DNA of 64,000 nucleotides from Massilia sp. PAMC28688. Lineage in GTDB: Bacteria > Pseudomonadota > Gammaproteobacteria > Burkholderiales > Burkholderiaceae_D. The notes under the pieces were generated by a model, which was not told the DNA's origin, did not search any database, and was given only the letters and a program-made list of their open reading frames with translations. Positions within the stretch are counted from its first letter, which is position 1. Every line of letters starts with the position of its first letter. A program made the position numbers and the translations under genes. The DNA is taken from NCBI RefSeq assembly GCF_019443445.1, contig NZ_CP080378.1:3658001-3722000 (forward strand). The letters are read 5' to 3'. Shown here piece after piece: positions 24,308 to 32,909 of this stretch.

Positions 24308-26170
24308 ATGGCACTTCTCCAGATTTCAGAACCAGGCATGTCCACCGCTCCGCACCAGCACCGGCTGGCCGTGGGCATCGACCTTGGTACCACCAATTCG
24401 CTGGTCGCCACCGTGCGCAGCGGCATTCCGGAAGTGCTCAGCGACGAGGACGGCCGCCCGCTGCTGCCGTCCATCGTGCGCTACCTGCCCAATGGCCATG
24501 CCAACATCGGCTTCAAGGCGCAGGCGCACCAGACCACGGATCCGAAAAACACCATCGTGTCGGTCAAGCGTTTCATGGGGCGCGGGCTGAAGGACATCGC
24601 CTACGCCGAGAACATGCCGTATGCGTTCCAGGATTCGCCCGGCATGGTGCAGATCAAGACCGTGGCCGGCGTGAAAAGCCCGGTCGAAATCTCCGCGCAA
24701 ATCCTCGCCACGCTGCGCCAGCGTGCCGAAGATTCGCTGGGCGACGACCTGGTAGGCGCGGTCATCACCGTGCCGGCCTATTTTGACGATGCCCAGCGCC
24801 AGGCCACCAAGGACGCTGCACAACTGGCCGGCCTGAACGTGCTGCGCCTGCTGAGCGAGCCGACGGCGGCCGCCATCGCCTATGGTCTCGACCACGGGTC
24901 CGAAGGCGTGTACGCCGTCTATGACCTTGGCGGCGGCACCTTTGACATCTCCATCCTCAAGCTGTCCAAGGGCGTGTTCGAGGTCCTGTCCACCGGCGGC
25001 GACTCTGCCCTGGGTGGCGACGACTTTGACCATCGCCTGTTTTGCTGGATTAACGAGCAGGCCAAGCTGGCACCGCTGTCGGACGAAGACACGGCCACGC
25101 TCATGGTCAAGGCGCGCCAGGCCAAGGAACTCTTGTCAACCAATGCCGAGACCATGGTCGACGCCATCCTCAATTCCGGCGAAATCGTGCACGTCAAGGT
25201 GACTGCGGAGATTTTCGCCGACATCACCAAGCACCTGGTGGGCAAGACCGTCAACGCCATCAAGAAAGCCATGCGCGACGCCGACGTGTCGGTGGACGAC
25301 GTGGACGGCGTGGTCATGGTCGGTGGTGCCACGCGCATGCCGCACGTGCGCCGCGCCGTGACAGAATTCTTCAAGACCATCCCGCACGCGAATATCGATC
25401 CGGACAAGGTGGTGGCGCTGGGCGCGGCCATCCAGGCCAATCTGCTGGCCGGCAACCGTGCGGCGGGCGACGACTGGCTGCTGCTCGACGTGATTCCGCT
25501 GTCGCTTGGCATCGAGACCATGGGCGGACTGGTTGAGAAAATCATTCCGCGCAATTCCACGATTCCCTGTGCCCGTGCCCAGGAATTCACCACCTTCAAG
25601 GATGGCCAGACTGCGCTGGCAATACACGTGCTGCAGGGCGAGCGCGAGCTGGTGTCCGACTGCCGTTCGCTGGCGCGCTTTGAGCTGCGCGGCATTCCGC
25701 CAATGGTGGCCGGTGCGGCCCGCATCCGCATCACCTACCAGGTCGATGCCGATGGCCTGCTGTCGGTCTCGGCGCGCGAGACGCGCTCCGGCGTCGAGGC
25801 GTCCATCGTGGTCAAGCCCTCGTATGGGCTGGCCGACGACGAAGTGGCACGCATGCTGCAGGATTCCTACACCTCGGCGCAGGTGGACATGGTGGCGCGC
25901 GCGCTGCGTGAAGAACAGGTGGAGGCCGAGCGCATCCTGCTCGCTACCCAGGCCGCTCTCGATGTGGACGGCGCGTTGCTCTCGCTCGACGAGCGCATGG
26001 CGGTCGACGCTGCAATGGCGCAGCTCAAGGAAGTCGCTGGCAGCGATGACGCCGGCGCGATCCACGCGGGCGTGGAAAAGCTGGCGCAGGTGACCGAGGA
26101 ATTTGCATCGCGCCGCATGGACCAGAGCGTACGCACGGCACTTGCCGGCAAGTCGCTGGACGAAGTTTAA
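24308..26170 (+). CDS. hscA: Fe-S assembly Hsp70 chaperone HscA
   Basis: This 620-residue Hsp70 has a nucleotide-binding domain beginning [18 protein letters not shown] follows, then Val-Gly-Gly-Ala-Thr-Arg-Met-Pro, and a substrate domain after ~390. Family members recognise Leu-Pro-Pro-Val-Lys of IscU. The 70-bp gap after hscB is the longest within the operon, and I see no clear promoter in it. Confidence 0.97.
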   Translation: MALLQISEPGMSTAPHQHRLAVGIDLGTTNSLVATVRSGIPEVLSDEDGRPLLPSIVRYLPNGHANIGFKAQAHQTTDPKNTIVSVKRFMGRGLKDIAYAENMPYAFQDSPGMVQIKTVAGVKSPVEISAQILATLRQRAEDSLGDDLVGAVITVPAYFDDAQRQATKDAAQLAGLNVLRLLSEPTAAAIAYGLDHGSEGVYAVYDLGGGTFDISILKLSKGVFEVLSTGGDSALGGDDFDHRLFCWINEQAKLAPLSDEDTATLMVKARQAKELLSTNAETMVDAILNSGEIVHVKVTAEIFADITKHLVGKTVNAIKKAMRDADVSVDDVDGVVMVGGATRMPHVRRAVTEFFKTIPHANIDPDKVVALGAAIQANLLAGNRAAGDDWLLLDVIPLSLGIETMGGLVEKIIPRNSTIPCARAQEFTTFKDGQTALAIHVLQGERELVSDCRSLARFELRGIPPMVAGAARIRITYQVDADGLLSVSARETRSGVEASIVVKPSYGLADDEVARMLQDSYTSAQVDMVARALREEQVEAERILLATQAALDVDGALLSLDERMAVDAAMAQLKEVAGSDDAGAIHAGVEKLAQVTEEFASRRMDQSVRTALAGKSLDEV

Positions 26171-26191
26171 GCATCACGAAAGAGGTTACCC

Positions 26192-26533
26192 GTGCCACAA
26201 ATCGTATTTCTTCCCCATCCCGAGTTCTGCCCTGAAGGCGCAGTCATCGAGGCGCCATCCGGCAAATCGGTGTGCGACGTCATGCTGGAAAACGACATCG
26301 AAATCGAGCATGCGTGCGACCGCGTGTGCGCCTGCACCACCTGCCACGTGCTGGTACGCGAAGGCTACAATTCGCTCAACGAGCCTGAGGAAAAAGAAGA
26401 GGACATGCTCGATCGCGCCTGGGGACTGGAAGCCGTGTCGCGCCTGTCGTGCCAGGCCATCGTCGGCACCGAAGACCTGGTCGTGGAAATTCCGAAGTAC
26501 ACCATCAACCACGCGGCAGAGAAAAATCACTGA
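26192..26533 (+). CDS. fdx: Isc-type [2Fe-2S] ferredoxin
   Basis: This 113-residue adrenodoxin-type ferredoxin has ligands Cys42, Cys48, Cys51 and Cys87, plus an additional Cys46, all at the positions seen in E. coli Fdx. It donates electrons for cluster assembly on IscU. Translation starts at GTG 26192, preceded by AGAGG. Confidence 0.95.
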   Translation: MPQIVFLPHPEFCPEGAVIEAPSGKSVCDVMLENDIEIEHACDRVCACTTCHVLVREGYNSLNEPEEKEEDMLDRAWGLEAVSRLSCQAIVGTEDLVVEIPKYTINHAAEKNH

Positions 26534-26545
26534 TCGGAGATGATC

Positions 26546-26740
26546 ATGAGATGGAGCGATATTTCCGCCATTGCGGAAGCGCTGTACGAAAAATATCCCG
26601 ACGTCGATCCCACCGCCATCCGCTTTACTGACCTGCATAACTGGGTGGTGGGGCTGGACGGCTTTGATGACGACCGCACCCGCGGCGGCGAGAAAATACT
26701 CGAAGCGATACAACAGGCATGGATCGATGAAGCGCAATAA
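26546..26740 (+). CDS. iscX: IscX (YfhJ) regulator of Fe-S assembly
   Basis: This 64-residue acidic protein has the IscX signature: Trp-Ser-Asp near the start, Asp-Leu-x-x-Trp-Val and Ala-Trp-Ile-Asp-Glu at the end. It binds IscS and tunes sulfur transfer in an iron-dependent way. Of two in-frame ATGs, 26546 is better spaced from CGGAGA (26535-26540) than 26540. The end overlaps the next gene by 14 bases. Confidence 0.93.
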   Translation: MRWSDISAIAEALYEKYPDVDPTAIRFTDLHNWVVGLDGFDDDRTRGGEKILEAIQQAWIDEAQ

Positions 26741-27593
26741 CGACAGCAAGGCAGCGGAACTGGCGCCGGAAATCCGACCCGGGCAGTCCATCGCGCTGCT
26801 GCAGGAACTGCACATCCTCACGCGCGACGGCAAGCTCAATCAGGACAGCCGGCGCAAGCTCAAACAGGTCTATCACCTGTACCAGTTCATCGAGCCGCTG
26901 CTCAAGGAACTCTTGCAGGATCATCCCGGCATCTCGCTGGTGGACCACGGTGCCGGCAAGTCCTATCTTGGCTTCATCCTGTACGACCTGTTCTTCAAGA
27001 ATCTCAACGACGGCTCGCGCATCTACGGCATCGAGACACGCGAAGAACTGGTGCAAAAGTCGACCGAGCTTGCCAAGAAGCTCGGCTTTCCCGGCATGAG
27101 CTTCCTGAATTTGTCGGTGGCGCAGGCCACCACATCAAGCCTGCTGCCGGAGCAGGTCGATATCGTGACCGCGCTCCACGCCTGCAACACCGCCACCGAC
27201 GACGCCATCGACTTCGCGCTCAAGAAGCGTGCCAAATACATGGTGCTGGTACCGTGCTGCCAGGCCGAAGTGGCGACCGTCCTCAAGAAAAACAAGGGCA
27301 AGGACCTGGGCAAGAGCGCGCTCACCGAAATCTGGCGCCACCCGATCCACACGCGCGAATTCGGCAGCCAGGTCACCAATGTGCTGCGCTGCCTGCAGCT
27401 CGAGGCGCACGGCTACCAGGTCAATGTGACGGAACTGGTGGGCTGGGAGCATTCAATGAAAAATGAGCTGATCATCGCCAGCTACAAGAACCTGCCGCGC
27501 AAGCGCCCGTCCGAGCGCCTGCAGGAAGTATTGTCCACGCTCGGCCTCGAAGAAATGGGCGAGCGCTTTTATACCCGGGAATTGACGACATGA
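26727..27593 (+). CDS. SAM-dependent methyltransferase (Methyltransf_32-like)
   Basis: The 288-residue protein has a Rossmann methyltransferase core. [10 protein letters not shown] is the SAM loop (motif I), followed by Ile-Tyr-Gly-Ile-Glu (acidic end of beta-2). Ala-Leu-His-Ala-Cys and Val-Pro-Cys-Cys-Gln come later. His-Ala-Cys and Pro-Cys-Cys are typical of the METTL25/GSTCD-like class, whose substrates are proteins or RNA. It overlaps iscX by 14 bases and the following ltaE by 4, so it is expressed with the isc operon. The real substrate is unknown. Confidence 0.82.
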   Translation: MKRNNDSKAAELAPEIRPGQSIALLQELHILTRDGKLNQDSRRKLKQVYHLYQFIEPLLKELLQDHPGISLVDHGAGKSYLGFILYDLFFKNLNDGSRIYGIETREELVQKSTELAKKLGFPGMSFLNLSVAQATTSSLLPEQVDIVTALHACNTATDDAIDFALKKRAKYMVLVPCCQAEVATVLKKNKGKDLGKSALTEIWRHPIHTREFGSQVTNVLRCLQLEAHGYQVNVTELVGWEHSMKNELIIASYKNLPRKRPSERLQEVLSTLGLEEMGERFYTRELTT

Positions 27594-28630
27594 GCCACGA
27601 CGACCAGCAGTGGATTGACCTGCGCAGCGACACCGTGACCTTGCCGGGCGAGGCCATGCGCGCCGCCATGGCCGCGGCGCCCGTGGGCGACGACGTGTAC
27701 GGTGATGACCCCACGGTCAATCGCCTGCAGAGCGTGACGGCCGAAATGTTCGGCTACGAGGCCGGCCTGTTCGCGCCATCGGGCACCCAGAGCAACCTGA
27801 TCGCGCTGCTGCTGCACTGCGCGCGCGGCGACGAATACCTGGTGGGGCAGGAAGCGCACACCTACAAGTACGAAGGCGGTGGCGCGGCGGTGCTGGGCAG
27901 TATCCAGCCGCAGCCCATCGCCAACCAGCCTGACGGCAGCATCGCCCTGGCGGACATTGAAGCCTACATCAAGCCGGACGACATGCACTTCGCCCGTTCG
28001 CGGCTGCTGGCGCTGGAGAACACGATCGGCGGCCGGGTGCTCAGTGCCGAGTACATGGCGGCGGCAACCAGCCTGGCGCACGCGCGCGGACTGGCTACGC
28101 ACCTCGATGGCGCCCGTGTTTGCAACGCCGCCGTCAAGCAGGGCATCAGCCTGCGCGACGCCGCAAAGGGCTTTGACAGCATATCCGTGTGCCTGTCCAA
28201 GGGCCTGGGCGCACCGGTTGGCTCGGTGCTGTGCGGTCCGCGTGAGTTCATCAACGAGGGCAAGCGCTGGCGCAAGATGCTCGGCGGTGGCATGCGCCAG
28301 GCGGGCCTGCTGGCTGCTGCCGGCCTGTACGCGCTTGAACACAATGTGCAGCGCCTGGCAGACGATCATGCCAACGCTGCAGAACTGTCGCGCGGCCTTG
28401 CAGCCATTCCACAGCTCAAGGTGGCCACGCCCCAGACCAATATCTTTTACGTCGAAGTGCCCCCTGCAGCGGTCGACGCACTGCGCGCGACCTTGCTGCG
28501 CGAGCGCATCCGCGCCACCGTTGGCCAGCACACGCGCCTAGTCACGCATCTGAACGTGTCGGACCGGGACGTGGCACGAATCATCTCGGTATTCACCGCA
28601 TTTTTCCAGGATTGGCGCCCTAGCGCATGA
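27590..28630 (+). CDS. ltaE: Low-specificity L-threonine aldolase
   Basis: This 346-residue fold-type I PLP enzyme opens Ile-Asp-Leu-Arg-Ser-Asp-Thr-Val-Thr. It has Gly-Asp-Asp-Val-Tyr-Gly, His-Leu-Asp-Gly-Ala-Arg for cofactor binding and Lys204 in Leu-Ser-Lys-Gly-Leu-Gly as the Schiff-base lysine. It cleaves L-threonine or L-allo-threonine to glycine and acetaldehyde. It overlaps both neighbours by 4 bases (ATGA). Confidence 0.93.
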   Translation: MSHDDQQWIDLRSDTVTLPGEAMRAAMAAAPVGDDVYGDDPTVNRLQSVTAEMFGYEAGLFAPSGTQSNLIALLLHCARGDEYLVGQEAHTYKYEGGGAAVLGSIQPQPIANQPDGSIALADIEAYIKPDDMHFARSRLLALENTIGGRVLSAEYMAAATSLAHARGLATHLDGARVCNAAVKQGISLRDAAKGFDSISVCLSKGLGAPVGSVLCGPREFINEGKRWRKMLGGGMRQAGLLAAAGLYALEHNVQRLADDHANAAELSRGLAAIPQLKVATPQTNIFYVEVPPAAVDALRATLLRERIRATVGQHTRLVTHLNVSDRDVARIISVFTAFFQDWRPSA

Positions 28631-29364
28631 ACGACGACTCCACCATCCGCCTCGCCAAACGCGTGGCCGAAATGATTCCCTGCTCGCGCGGCGAAGCCGA
28701 ACAATACATCGCGGGCGGCTGGATCAGCATTGATGGCGCCGTGGTCGAGGAGCCCGGCGCGCGTGTCGCGGACGAACAGGATGTGACGATCCATCCCGAT
28801 GCGACGCTGGCCGAAATCCTGCCAGTGACGATCCTCTTGCACAAGCCAGCCGGCGTCAATGCGGGCGTGGGTAGCACCGGCAGCGATCCCATGGCGCTGC
28901 TCACGGCCGACACGCTGCTGCAGGCCGAATACGGCAAGCAGCGCTTCCTGCGCCGCCACCTGCACAAGCTGACGCTGTGTGGTCCGCTGGAGACGACGGC
29001 AAGTGGGCTGGTGGTGTACACCCAGGATTTCCGCATCGCGCGCAAACTGGTCGACGAAGGCAACCGCGTGGAGCAGGAGTACATCGTCGAGGTCAGCGGC
29101 GATATCCGCGAAGGCGGGCTGGCGCACTTGAACCACGGCCTGACCTTCAACGGCAAGGAGATCCCGCCCATGAAGGTGAGCTGGCAGAATGAAACGCGCC
29201 TGCGTTTCGCGCTCAAGGGCGTCAAGCCGGGGCAGATTGCCCACATGTGCCGCATGGTCAACCTGACGGTAGTGAGCATGAAGCGCATCCGCATTGGCCG
29301 CGTGCCCATGGCCGGACTGCCGGTTGGACAGTGGCGCTATTTGCTTGATCACGAAAAGTTTTGA
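28627..29364 (+). CDS. RsuA/RluB-type pseudouridine synthase-like protein, catalytic Asp replaced by Glu
   Basis: This 245-residue protein has an N-terminal S4 RNA-binding domain (~6-55) and a pseudouridine-synthase domain with His-Lys-Pro-Ala-Gly (72-76). The motif II loop reads Gly119-Pro-Leu-Glu122-Thr-Thr-Ala-Ser-Gly-Leu, where active enzymes have Gly-Arg-Leu-Asp-x-x-(T/S)-x-Gly-Leu. Both the Arg and the universally required Asp are changed. It may be a non-catalytic RNA-binding protein, or an enzyme with unusual chemistry. It is the last gene of the run that begins with iscR. Confidence 0.82.
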   Translation: MNDDSTIRLAKRVAEMIPCSRGEAEQYIAGGWISIDGAVVEEPGARVADEQDVTIHPDATLAEILPVTILLHKPAGVNAGVGSTGSDPMALLTADTLLQAEYGKQRFLRRHLHKLTLCGPLETTASGLVVYTQDFRIARKLVDEGNRVEQEYIVEVSGDIREGGLAHLNHGLTFNGKEIPPMKVSWQNETRLRFALKGVKPGQIAHMCRMVNLTVVSMKRIRIGRVPMAGLPVGQWRYLLDHEKF

Positions 29365-29416
29365 GCACGCCGCTTCATCTACCGCCAATTGCGCTGAACT
29401 GAATTCCCGCGTACCT

Positions 29417-29438
29417 GTCTTAGCTGTATGGCTAAGAC
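29417..29438. repeat. Perfect 8-bp inverted repeat upstream of the PRTase gene
   Basis: GTCTTAGC (29417-29424) and GCTAAGAC (29431-29438) are separated by 6 bases. The repeat ends 9 bases before the GTG start, overlapping the ribosome-binding region. It could be an operator or a translation-control hairpin. It lacks a T run, so it is probably not a terminator. Confidence 0.6.
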
Positions 29439-29447
29439 GGAGGCGCC

Positions 29448-30182
29448 GTGGACCAGATTCAATCAGCCCGACAACACTCACCGGGAATCGTCCGGTTTCC
29501 ATGGTCTGCAGATTTTCCGCATGTTGTCATCCACGCTGCCGAGTCGGCTGTGAAACAACATCCGGAATATTCCGGTGCCAAGTCAGGCGACGTTACCGCT
29601 GCTGCCAAACTTGTTTCTGGAACGATCTCTGCCTTGGCAGTGGACCAACTGCGACAACTCTCTACTGGTTTGACGCCAGTTCTCATCAGCATTCATGCCA
29701 AAGAGCGCACAGGCATCAACACCTTGCCGCAAATGCTTGCTGAGTTCTTGGGGGACAAGTTGGGGTGGCAGGTCGAGCAGAATGTGGTGCAGGAAAACGT
29801 TGTCAACCATACGGGGGCAGACGGATTTTCGCGCCTGGCGCGTCAGGCGCAGTTTTCCGGGAACGTGCAACCTGGAGACTATGTCATGGTGGACGACTTC
29901 ATTGGCCAGGGTGGCACGCTCGCGAATTTTCGCGGGCACCTGCTCCGCTATGGCGCAAACGTGCTTTGTGCTACTGTGTTAACAGGCAAGCCGCACTCGG
30001 CCCGGCTCCAACAAAGTGCAGAAGATTTAATGCGTTTAAGGGAAAAACATGGCGACCTTGAAACCTGGTGGATTGAGCGCTTCGGTTTCGGATTCGATTG
30101 CCTCACCGCTTCCGAAACCCGATACCTCGTCAACACCGCAACTTCACAGCGCATTCGTGAGCGAATCGAACACGCAGCCTGA
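29448..30182 (+). CDS. Phosphoribosyltransferase-family protein
   Basis: This 244-residue protein has the PRTase phosphoribosyl-pyrophosphate loop Val147-Met-Val-Asp-Asp-Phe-Ile-Gly-Gln-Gly-Gly-Thr. The flanking strands are hydrophobic and an extended N-terminal part (~1-75) is of unknown fold. It begins with GTG 29448, behind an AGACGGAGG ribosome site. Codon use is noticeably less G+C-rich than in the neighbouring isc and ltaE genes, suggesting acquisition. The substrate base is unknown. Its 3' end overlaps a second ORF (30049-30351) by 134 bases. Confidence 0.78.
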   Translation: MDQIQSARQHSPGIVRFPWSADFPHVVIHAAESAVKQHPEYSGAKSGDVTAAAKLVSGTISALAVDQLRQLSTGLTPVLISIHAKERTGINTLPQMLAEFLGDKLGWQVEQNVVQENVVNHTGADGFSRLARQAQFSGNVQPGDYVMVDDFIGQGGTLANFRGHLLRYGANVLCATVLTGKPHSARLQQSAEDLMRLREKHGDLETWWIERFGFGFDCLTASETRYLVNTATSQRIRERIEHAA

Positions 30183-30351
30183 AGGCCTGCTGGCTGAACG
30201 ATTCGTCGTCACCTTGTCCAGGGAGCCAACGGTCGAGGACACACCGCGCCTGCTCAGCATGGAAGAGATTGAGGCACTTCGCGCCACCAAACATGCAGTC
30301 TCCGAATATGCCGCTCGGCTGCGTGCTGAACGAAAACATGCAAACGAATAA
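30049..30351 (+). CDS. Small protein overlapping the PRTase gene
   Basis: A 100-residue ORF in another frame begins inside the PRTase gene. ATG 30049 is preceded by AAGGGA (30038-30043) at good spacing. The C-terminal ~50 residues contain a helical charged segment (Ser-Met-Glu-Glu-Ile-Glu-Ala-Leu-Arg...Arg-Ala-Glu-Arg-Lys). The N-terminal half is Ser/Pro/Thr-rich and may be untranslated if a later start such as ATG 30259 is used. No domain is recognised. Size and position would suit an antitoxin or partner protein, which is inference only. Confidence 0.5.
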   Translation: MATLKPGGLSASVSDSIASPLPKPDTSSTPQLHSAFVSESNTQPEGLLAERFVVTLSREPTVEDTPRLLSMEEIEALRATKHAVSEYAARLRAERKHANE

Positions 30352-30360
30352 GCGCCTATC

Positions 30361-30669
30361 TTAGCGCCTGCTCCGCTTGCTGTTACTCGTAAAAGTCTTG
30401 GTAAAAAATCCGGGATCCTTGTTGGCGACCCAGCCAATAAAAGTGCGGATTTCTTCCTGCTCGCGCAGCGATTCCCAGGTATGAAAGCGCTGCGCCAATT
30501 CCTTTTCGGTAAAGGCGCTGTGGATCTTCCTGTGGCAAATCTTGTGAATCGGAAATTGCTCGCGGCCCTTGAATGATTTGGGCACAAGATGATGCCGGTC
30601 GATATTTTCCGTCCCCAGTGCGCGCCCGCATAAGGGGCAGAAATGTTCAGTTACCAAATTTTCCGCCAT
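30361..30669 (-). CDS. HNH-domain protein
   Basis: This 102-residue protein has a Cys-Pro-Leu-Cys knuckle and Arg-His-His-Leu-Val-Pro-Lys (beta-strand histidines). Ile-Cys-His-Arg-Lys-Ile-His completes a beta-beta-alpha metal site. The C-terminal half (Phe-Thr-Glu-Lys-Glu-Leu...Ile-Gly-Trp-Val) matches a widespread small HNH family of unknown role, found outside defence islands as well. The start follows only a short gap to the divergent barrel gene. Confidence 0.85.
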   Translation of the reverse strand: MAENLVTEHFCPLCGRALGTENIDRHHLVPKSFKGREQFPIHKICHRKIHSAFTEKELAQRFHTWESLREQEEIRTFIGWVANKDPGFFTKTFTSNSKRSRR

Positions 30670-30740
30670 TTCCCCTCTCCGGCAACGAAGCGCCCTTTAC
30701 AATGCGGCGTGCATTCCTTTAACCCACATTGAGGCTCAAC

Positions 30741-31448
30741 ATGAAATTTCAACAGATGTGCGTGCTGGCGGTCGCTGCGCTGGGCGCGCCTGCTTTTGCC
30801 GACGATCTCGACAACGTTCGCAACCTGACCCAGGCCGAATTCGCGCGCCTGTCGAAAGACTTTACCGCAGCGGCCAGCTACAAGGCCGTGGCACCGGCCG
30901 AGCCGCTTGGCATTACCGGTTTCGACGTGGGCCTGGAAGTGACTTCGACCAAGATGGAACATGGTGACATCTGGAAGAAGGCGGGCGCCGACAGCTCCAC
31001 CATCTACATTCCCAAGGTCCATGTTCACAAAGGTCTGCCGTTCGGTATCGATGTCGGCGCCAGCCTGTCGGCCATCTCGGGCACCGACGCCAAGCTGGGC
31101 GGCGCGGAAATCAAGTATGCCCTCATCGAAGGCAACACCGCACTGCCGGCCGTGGCCGTGCGCGCGGCGGCCACCCGGCTGTTCGGCGTGGACGAGCTTG
31201 ACCTCACTACCCGCAGCCTGGAGTTGACGGTATCCAAAGGTTTCTTGAACTTTACGCCATACGCGGGCGTGGGCAAGGTATGGGGTACGCTGACGCCTGA
31301 CTTTGCCAGTCTGACGGAAGAGACGCCAACGGCGACCAAGATGTATGCAGGCCTGAACATGAACCTGGGTCTTGCCAACCTGGCAGCAGAAGTGGACCGC
31401 ACCGGCGGCAACAAGTCGGTCAGCGTCAAGCTCGGCTTCCGCTTCTAA
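30741..31448 (+). CDS. Exported outer-membrane beta-barrel protein
   Basis: This 235-residue precursor has a signal peptide (cleavage after Ala-Phe-Ala at about residue 20). Amphipathic strands follow, ending Val-Ser-Val-Lys-Leu-Gly-Phe-Arg-Phe with a terminal Phe, typical of BAM-assembled barrels. I use ATG 30741; a TTG at 30729 is in frame. Its function is unknown. Confidence 0.78.
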   Translation: MKFQQMCVLAVAALGAPAFADDLDNVRNLTQAEFARLSKDFTAAASYKAVAPAEPLGITGFDVGLEVTSTKMEHGDIWKKAGADSSTIYIPKVHVHKGLPFGIDVGASLSAISGTDAKLGGAEIKYALIEGNTALPAVAVRAAATRLFGVDELDLTTRSLELTVSKGFLNFTPYAGVGKVWGTLTPDFASLTEETPTATKMYAGLNMNLGLANLAAEVDRTGGNKSVSVKLGFRF

Positions 31449-31456
31449 GCGTGATG

Positions 31457-31479
31457 CGCGGCGCGGTTGTCGCGCCGCG
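31457..31479 (+). terminator. Strong hairpin downstream of the barrel gene
   Basis: A perfect 9-bp all-G/C stem (CGCGGCGCG, 31457-31465, with CGCGCCGCG, 31471-31479) lies 8 bases after the stop. No T run follows, so it is a weak intrinsic terminator or an mRNA-stabilising hairpin. Confidence 0.45.
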
Positions 31480-31569
31480 TGGACAGTGCCTTGCAGCCGG
31501 GCCAATAAAGCTTGATCGTGGGTAACTTGGACGGTAAGCTTTGCTTACTAGCCAAACTACGAGGATTTG

Positions 31570-32190
31570 ATGAGCTCACATTGCGACGGTTGCCCGGCCT
31601 GCGAACCACTGAAGGCGGAACTGGCCACCAAGGACCAGGAGATCGCCCGCCTGACGTCGCTGATGCGGCACGATACCTTGACCGGCGTGTTGAACCGGCG
31701 CAGCCTGGCTGAACTTGTCGGTGAAGAACTGCAGCGATCCTCGCGCACTGGCCAGCCGTTCTGCTTTGCCATCATTGGCGTCGATCACCTGACCGATATC
31801 AATTCCCAACTGGGAAGCAGCACGGGTGATTCGGTCCTGCAAACGATTGCCCGCGAATCTTGCCTGCTGTTGCGTACGCTCGACCGTTTTGGCCGCGTGG
31901 AAGGCGACACCTTCGGCATCATCCTGCCCGCCACCTGGCTCCATCAAGGCGTGCTGGCCATGAACCGCTTGAATGCCTTCGTTGCTGCCTTCGACTGGAA
32001 TACCGTCACCCCCAACCGCACCGTCACATTCTCCACCGGGCTGACCACCAATGCCCCGGCCGAAAAAGCCGAAGCCATGATTGCCCGCGCTCAGGAGGCG
32101 CTGGCCATGGCCAAGAAAGAAGGCCGTAACAAGGTAGTCACCTTGGAGCAGGAGTTGCCGGCCAGTTTGTTTGCCGCGATGGATGATTAA
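31570..32190 (+). CDS. GGDEF-domain protein with degenerate active site
   Basis: The 206-residue protein has a short Cys-containing N-terminus (Cys5, Cys8, Cys11), a helical linker and a single GGDEF domain opening His-Asp-Thr-Leu-Thr-Gly-Val-Leu-Asn-Arg-Arg. The signature loop reads Glu111-Gly-Asp-Thr114-Phe instead of GGDEF: the first Gly and the catalytic Glu are replaced. Diguanylate cyclase activity is therefore doubtful, and a c-di-GMP/GTP-binding or regulatory role is more likely. No membrane segment is visible. ATG 31570 is preceded by GAGG. Confidence 0.85.
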   Translation: MSSHCDGCPACEPLKAELATKDQEIARLTSLMRHDTLTGVLNRRSLAELVGEELQRSSRTGQPFCFAIIGVDHLTDINSQLGSSTGDSVLQTIARESCLLLRTLDRFGRVEGDTFGIILPATWLHQGVLAMNRLNAFVAAFDWNTVTPNRTVTFSTGLTTNAPAEKAEAMIARAQEALAMAKKEGRNKVVTLEQELPASLFAAMDD

Positions 32191-32262
32191 ACCCTGAATG
32201 GGCCAAGGATGATTGGCCAAACGGGCGTGCTTGCACGACGTTGAGGGGAGAGAACAAGAGGC

Positions 32263-32360
32263 TCAATCCCGCTTCACATTCCCCGGTCCTTTCGTCAGGA
32301 AGTGCGTCGCCCCCATCCTTGATGGCCCCCAACGGGTGCTCGAGGGTGCAACGCCGGGAT
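32263..32360 (-). pseudogene. Remnant of an IS transposase C-terminus (IS1182/IS5-like DDE)
   Basis: Read leftward, codons from 32356 give Arg-Arg-Cys-Thr-Leu-Glu-His-Pro-Leu-Gly-Ala-Ile-Lys. After a +1 shift they give Met-Gly-Ala-Thr-His-Phe-Leu-Thr-Lys-Gly-Pro-Gly-Asn-Val-Lys, then a stop at 32263-32265. This matches the C-terminal consensus (EHPFGTIK...GATHFLTKGPxNV) known from DDE transposases of this group. Frameshift, early stop and absent N-terminus show it is dead. Confidence 0.7.
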
Positions 32361-32702
32361 ACGCATTGCGTTCCACACTTCGGTCAAGCTAGGCCTGCGT
32401 GTCATCCAGCATGCCCTGATGGCCCAACGCGCGGCGCAGCAGCGACCATGAGGCGGTCGATGCACTTTCCACCAATTACTGCACCATGACGATCTCGCAC
32501 TCCTACCTGGCCGCCTCTCATCCGGCAATTGTAATGGTCGTCCCGCCAGGGAATTCATGGATGCCTCCCACCCACGGCGACCAACTTCTGACCGTCGGGC
32601 ATACGGGGAAGCTGGAGCTGGGAGCTCACTGGTCAACGGCGTCAAAAGTCCTAAAGTGAAAGCACGTCATAACTTTGGCGGCCCAATGGGAGGAGCCACA
32701 TC

Positions 32703-32789
32703 ATGACTACTACGTCCGAAAAAATGGTGTTGGTGTGGATACTGCAGAAGCGGTGCGTCCACAGGCCGCCTGAATGGTATCTCCCTTAA
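32703..32789 (+). CDS. Short ORF of 28 codons with strong ribosome site, possibly a gene remnant
   Basis: GGGAGGAG (32688-32695) lies 7 bases before an ATG. The ORF reads Met-Thr-Thr-Thr-Ser-Glu-Lys-Met-Val and stops after 28 residues. The good ribosome site with such a short product suggests the front of a gene broken by frameshift. A small peptide cannot be excluded. Confidence 0.25.
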   Translation: MTTTSEKMVLVWILQKRCVHRPPEWYLP

Positions 32790-32909
32790 GCTAACCGTCA
32801 GCTAAGTGTGAAGAGCGATGATGGAACTACGGCTGCAGTAAAGCAGTCGTATGGCAACCGCTTCAAGAATTTCGATCCGTCCTTCTGCAACAACCCAAAA
32901 GGAATTGAG

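Larger units (their letters stand above)
32191..32909. other. 719-bp stretch without an intact gene
   Basis: All frames are broken or short. It contains a decayed transposase end (32263-32360) and a 28-codon ORF with a strong ribosome site (32703-32789). Open but start-less rightward codons at about 32464-32660 may be a second gene fragment. The region looks like an insertion scar. Confidence 0.6.

Noticed and set aside
30361..30669. HNH protein as part of a defence system with the PRTase
   Set aside because: It is on the opposite strand and matches a widespread small HNH family found in ordinary contexts.
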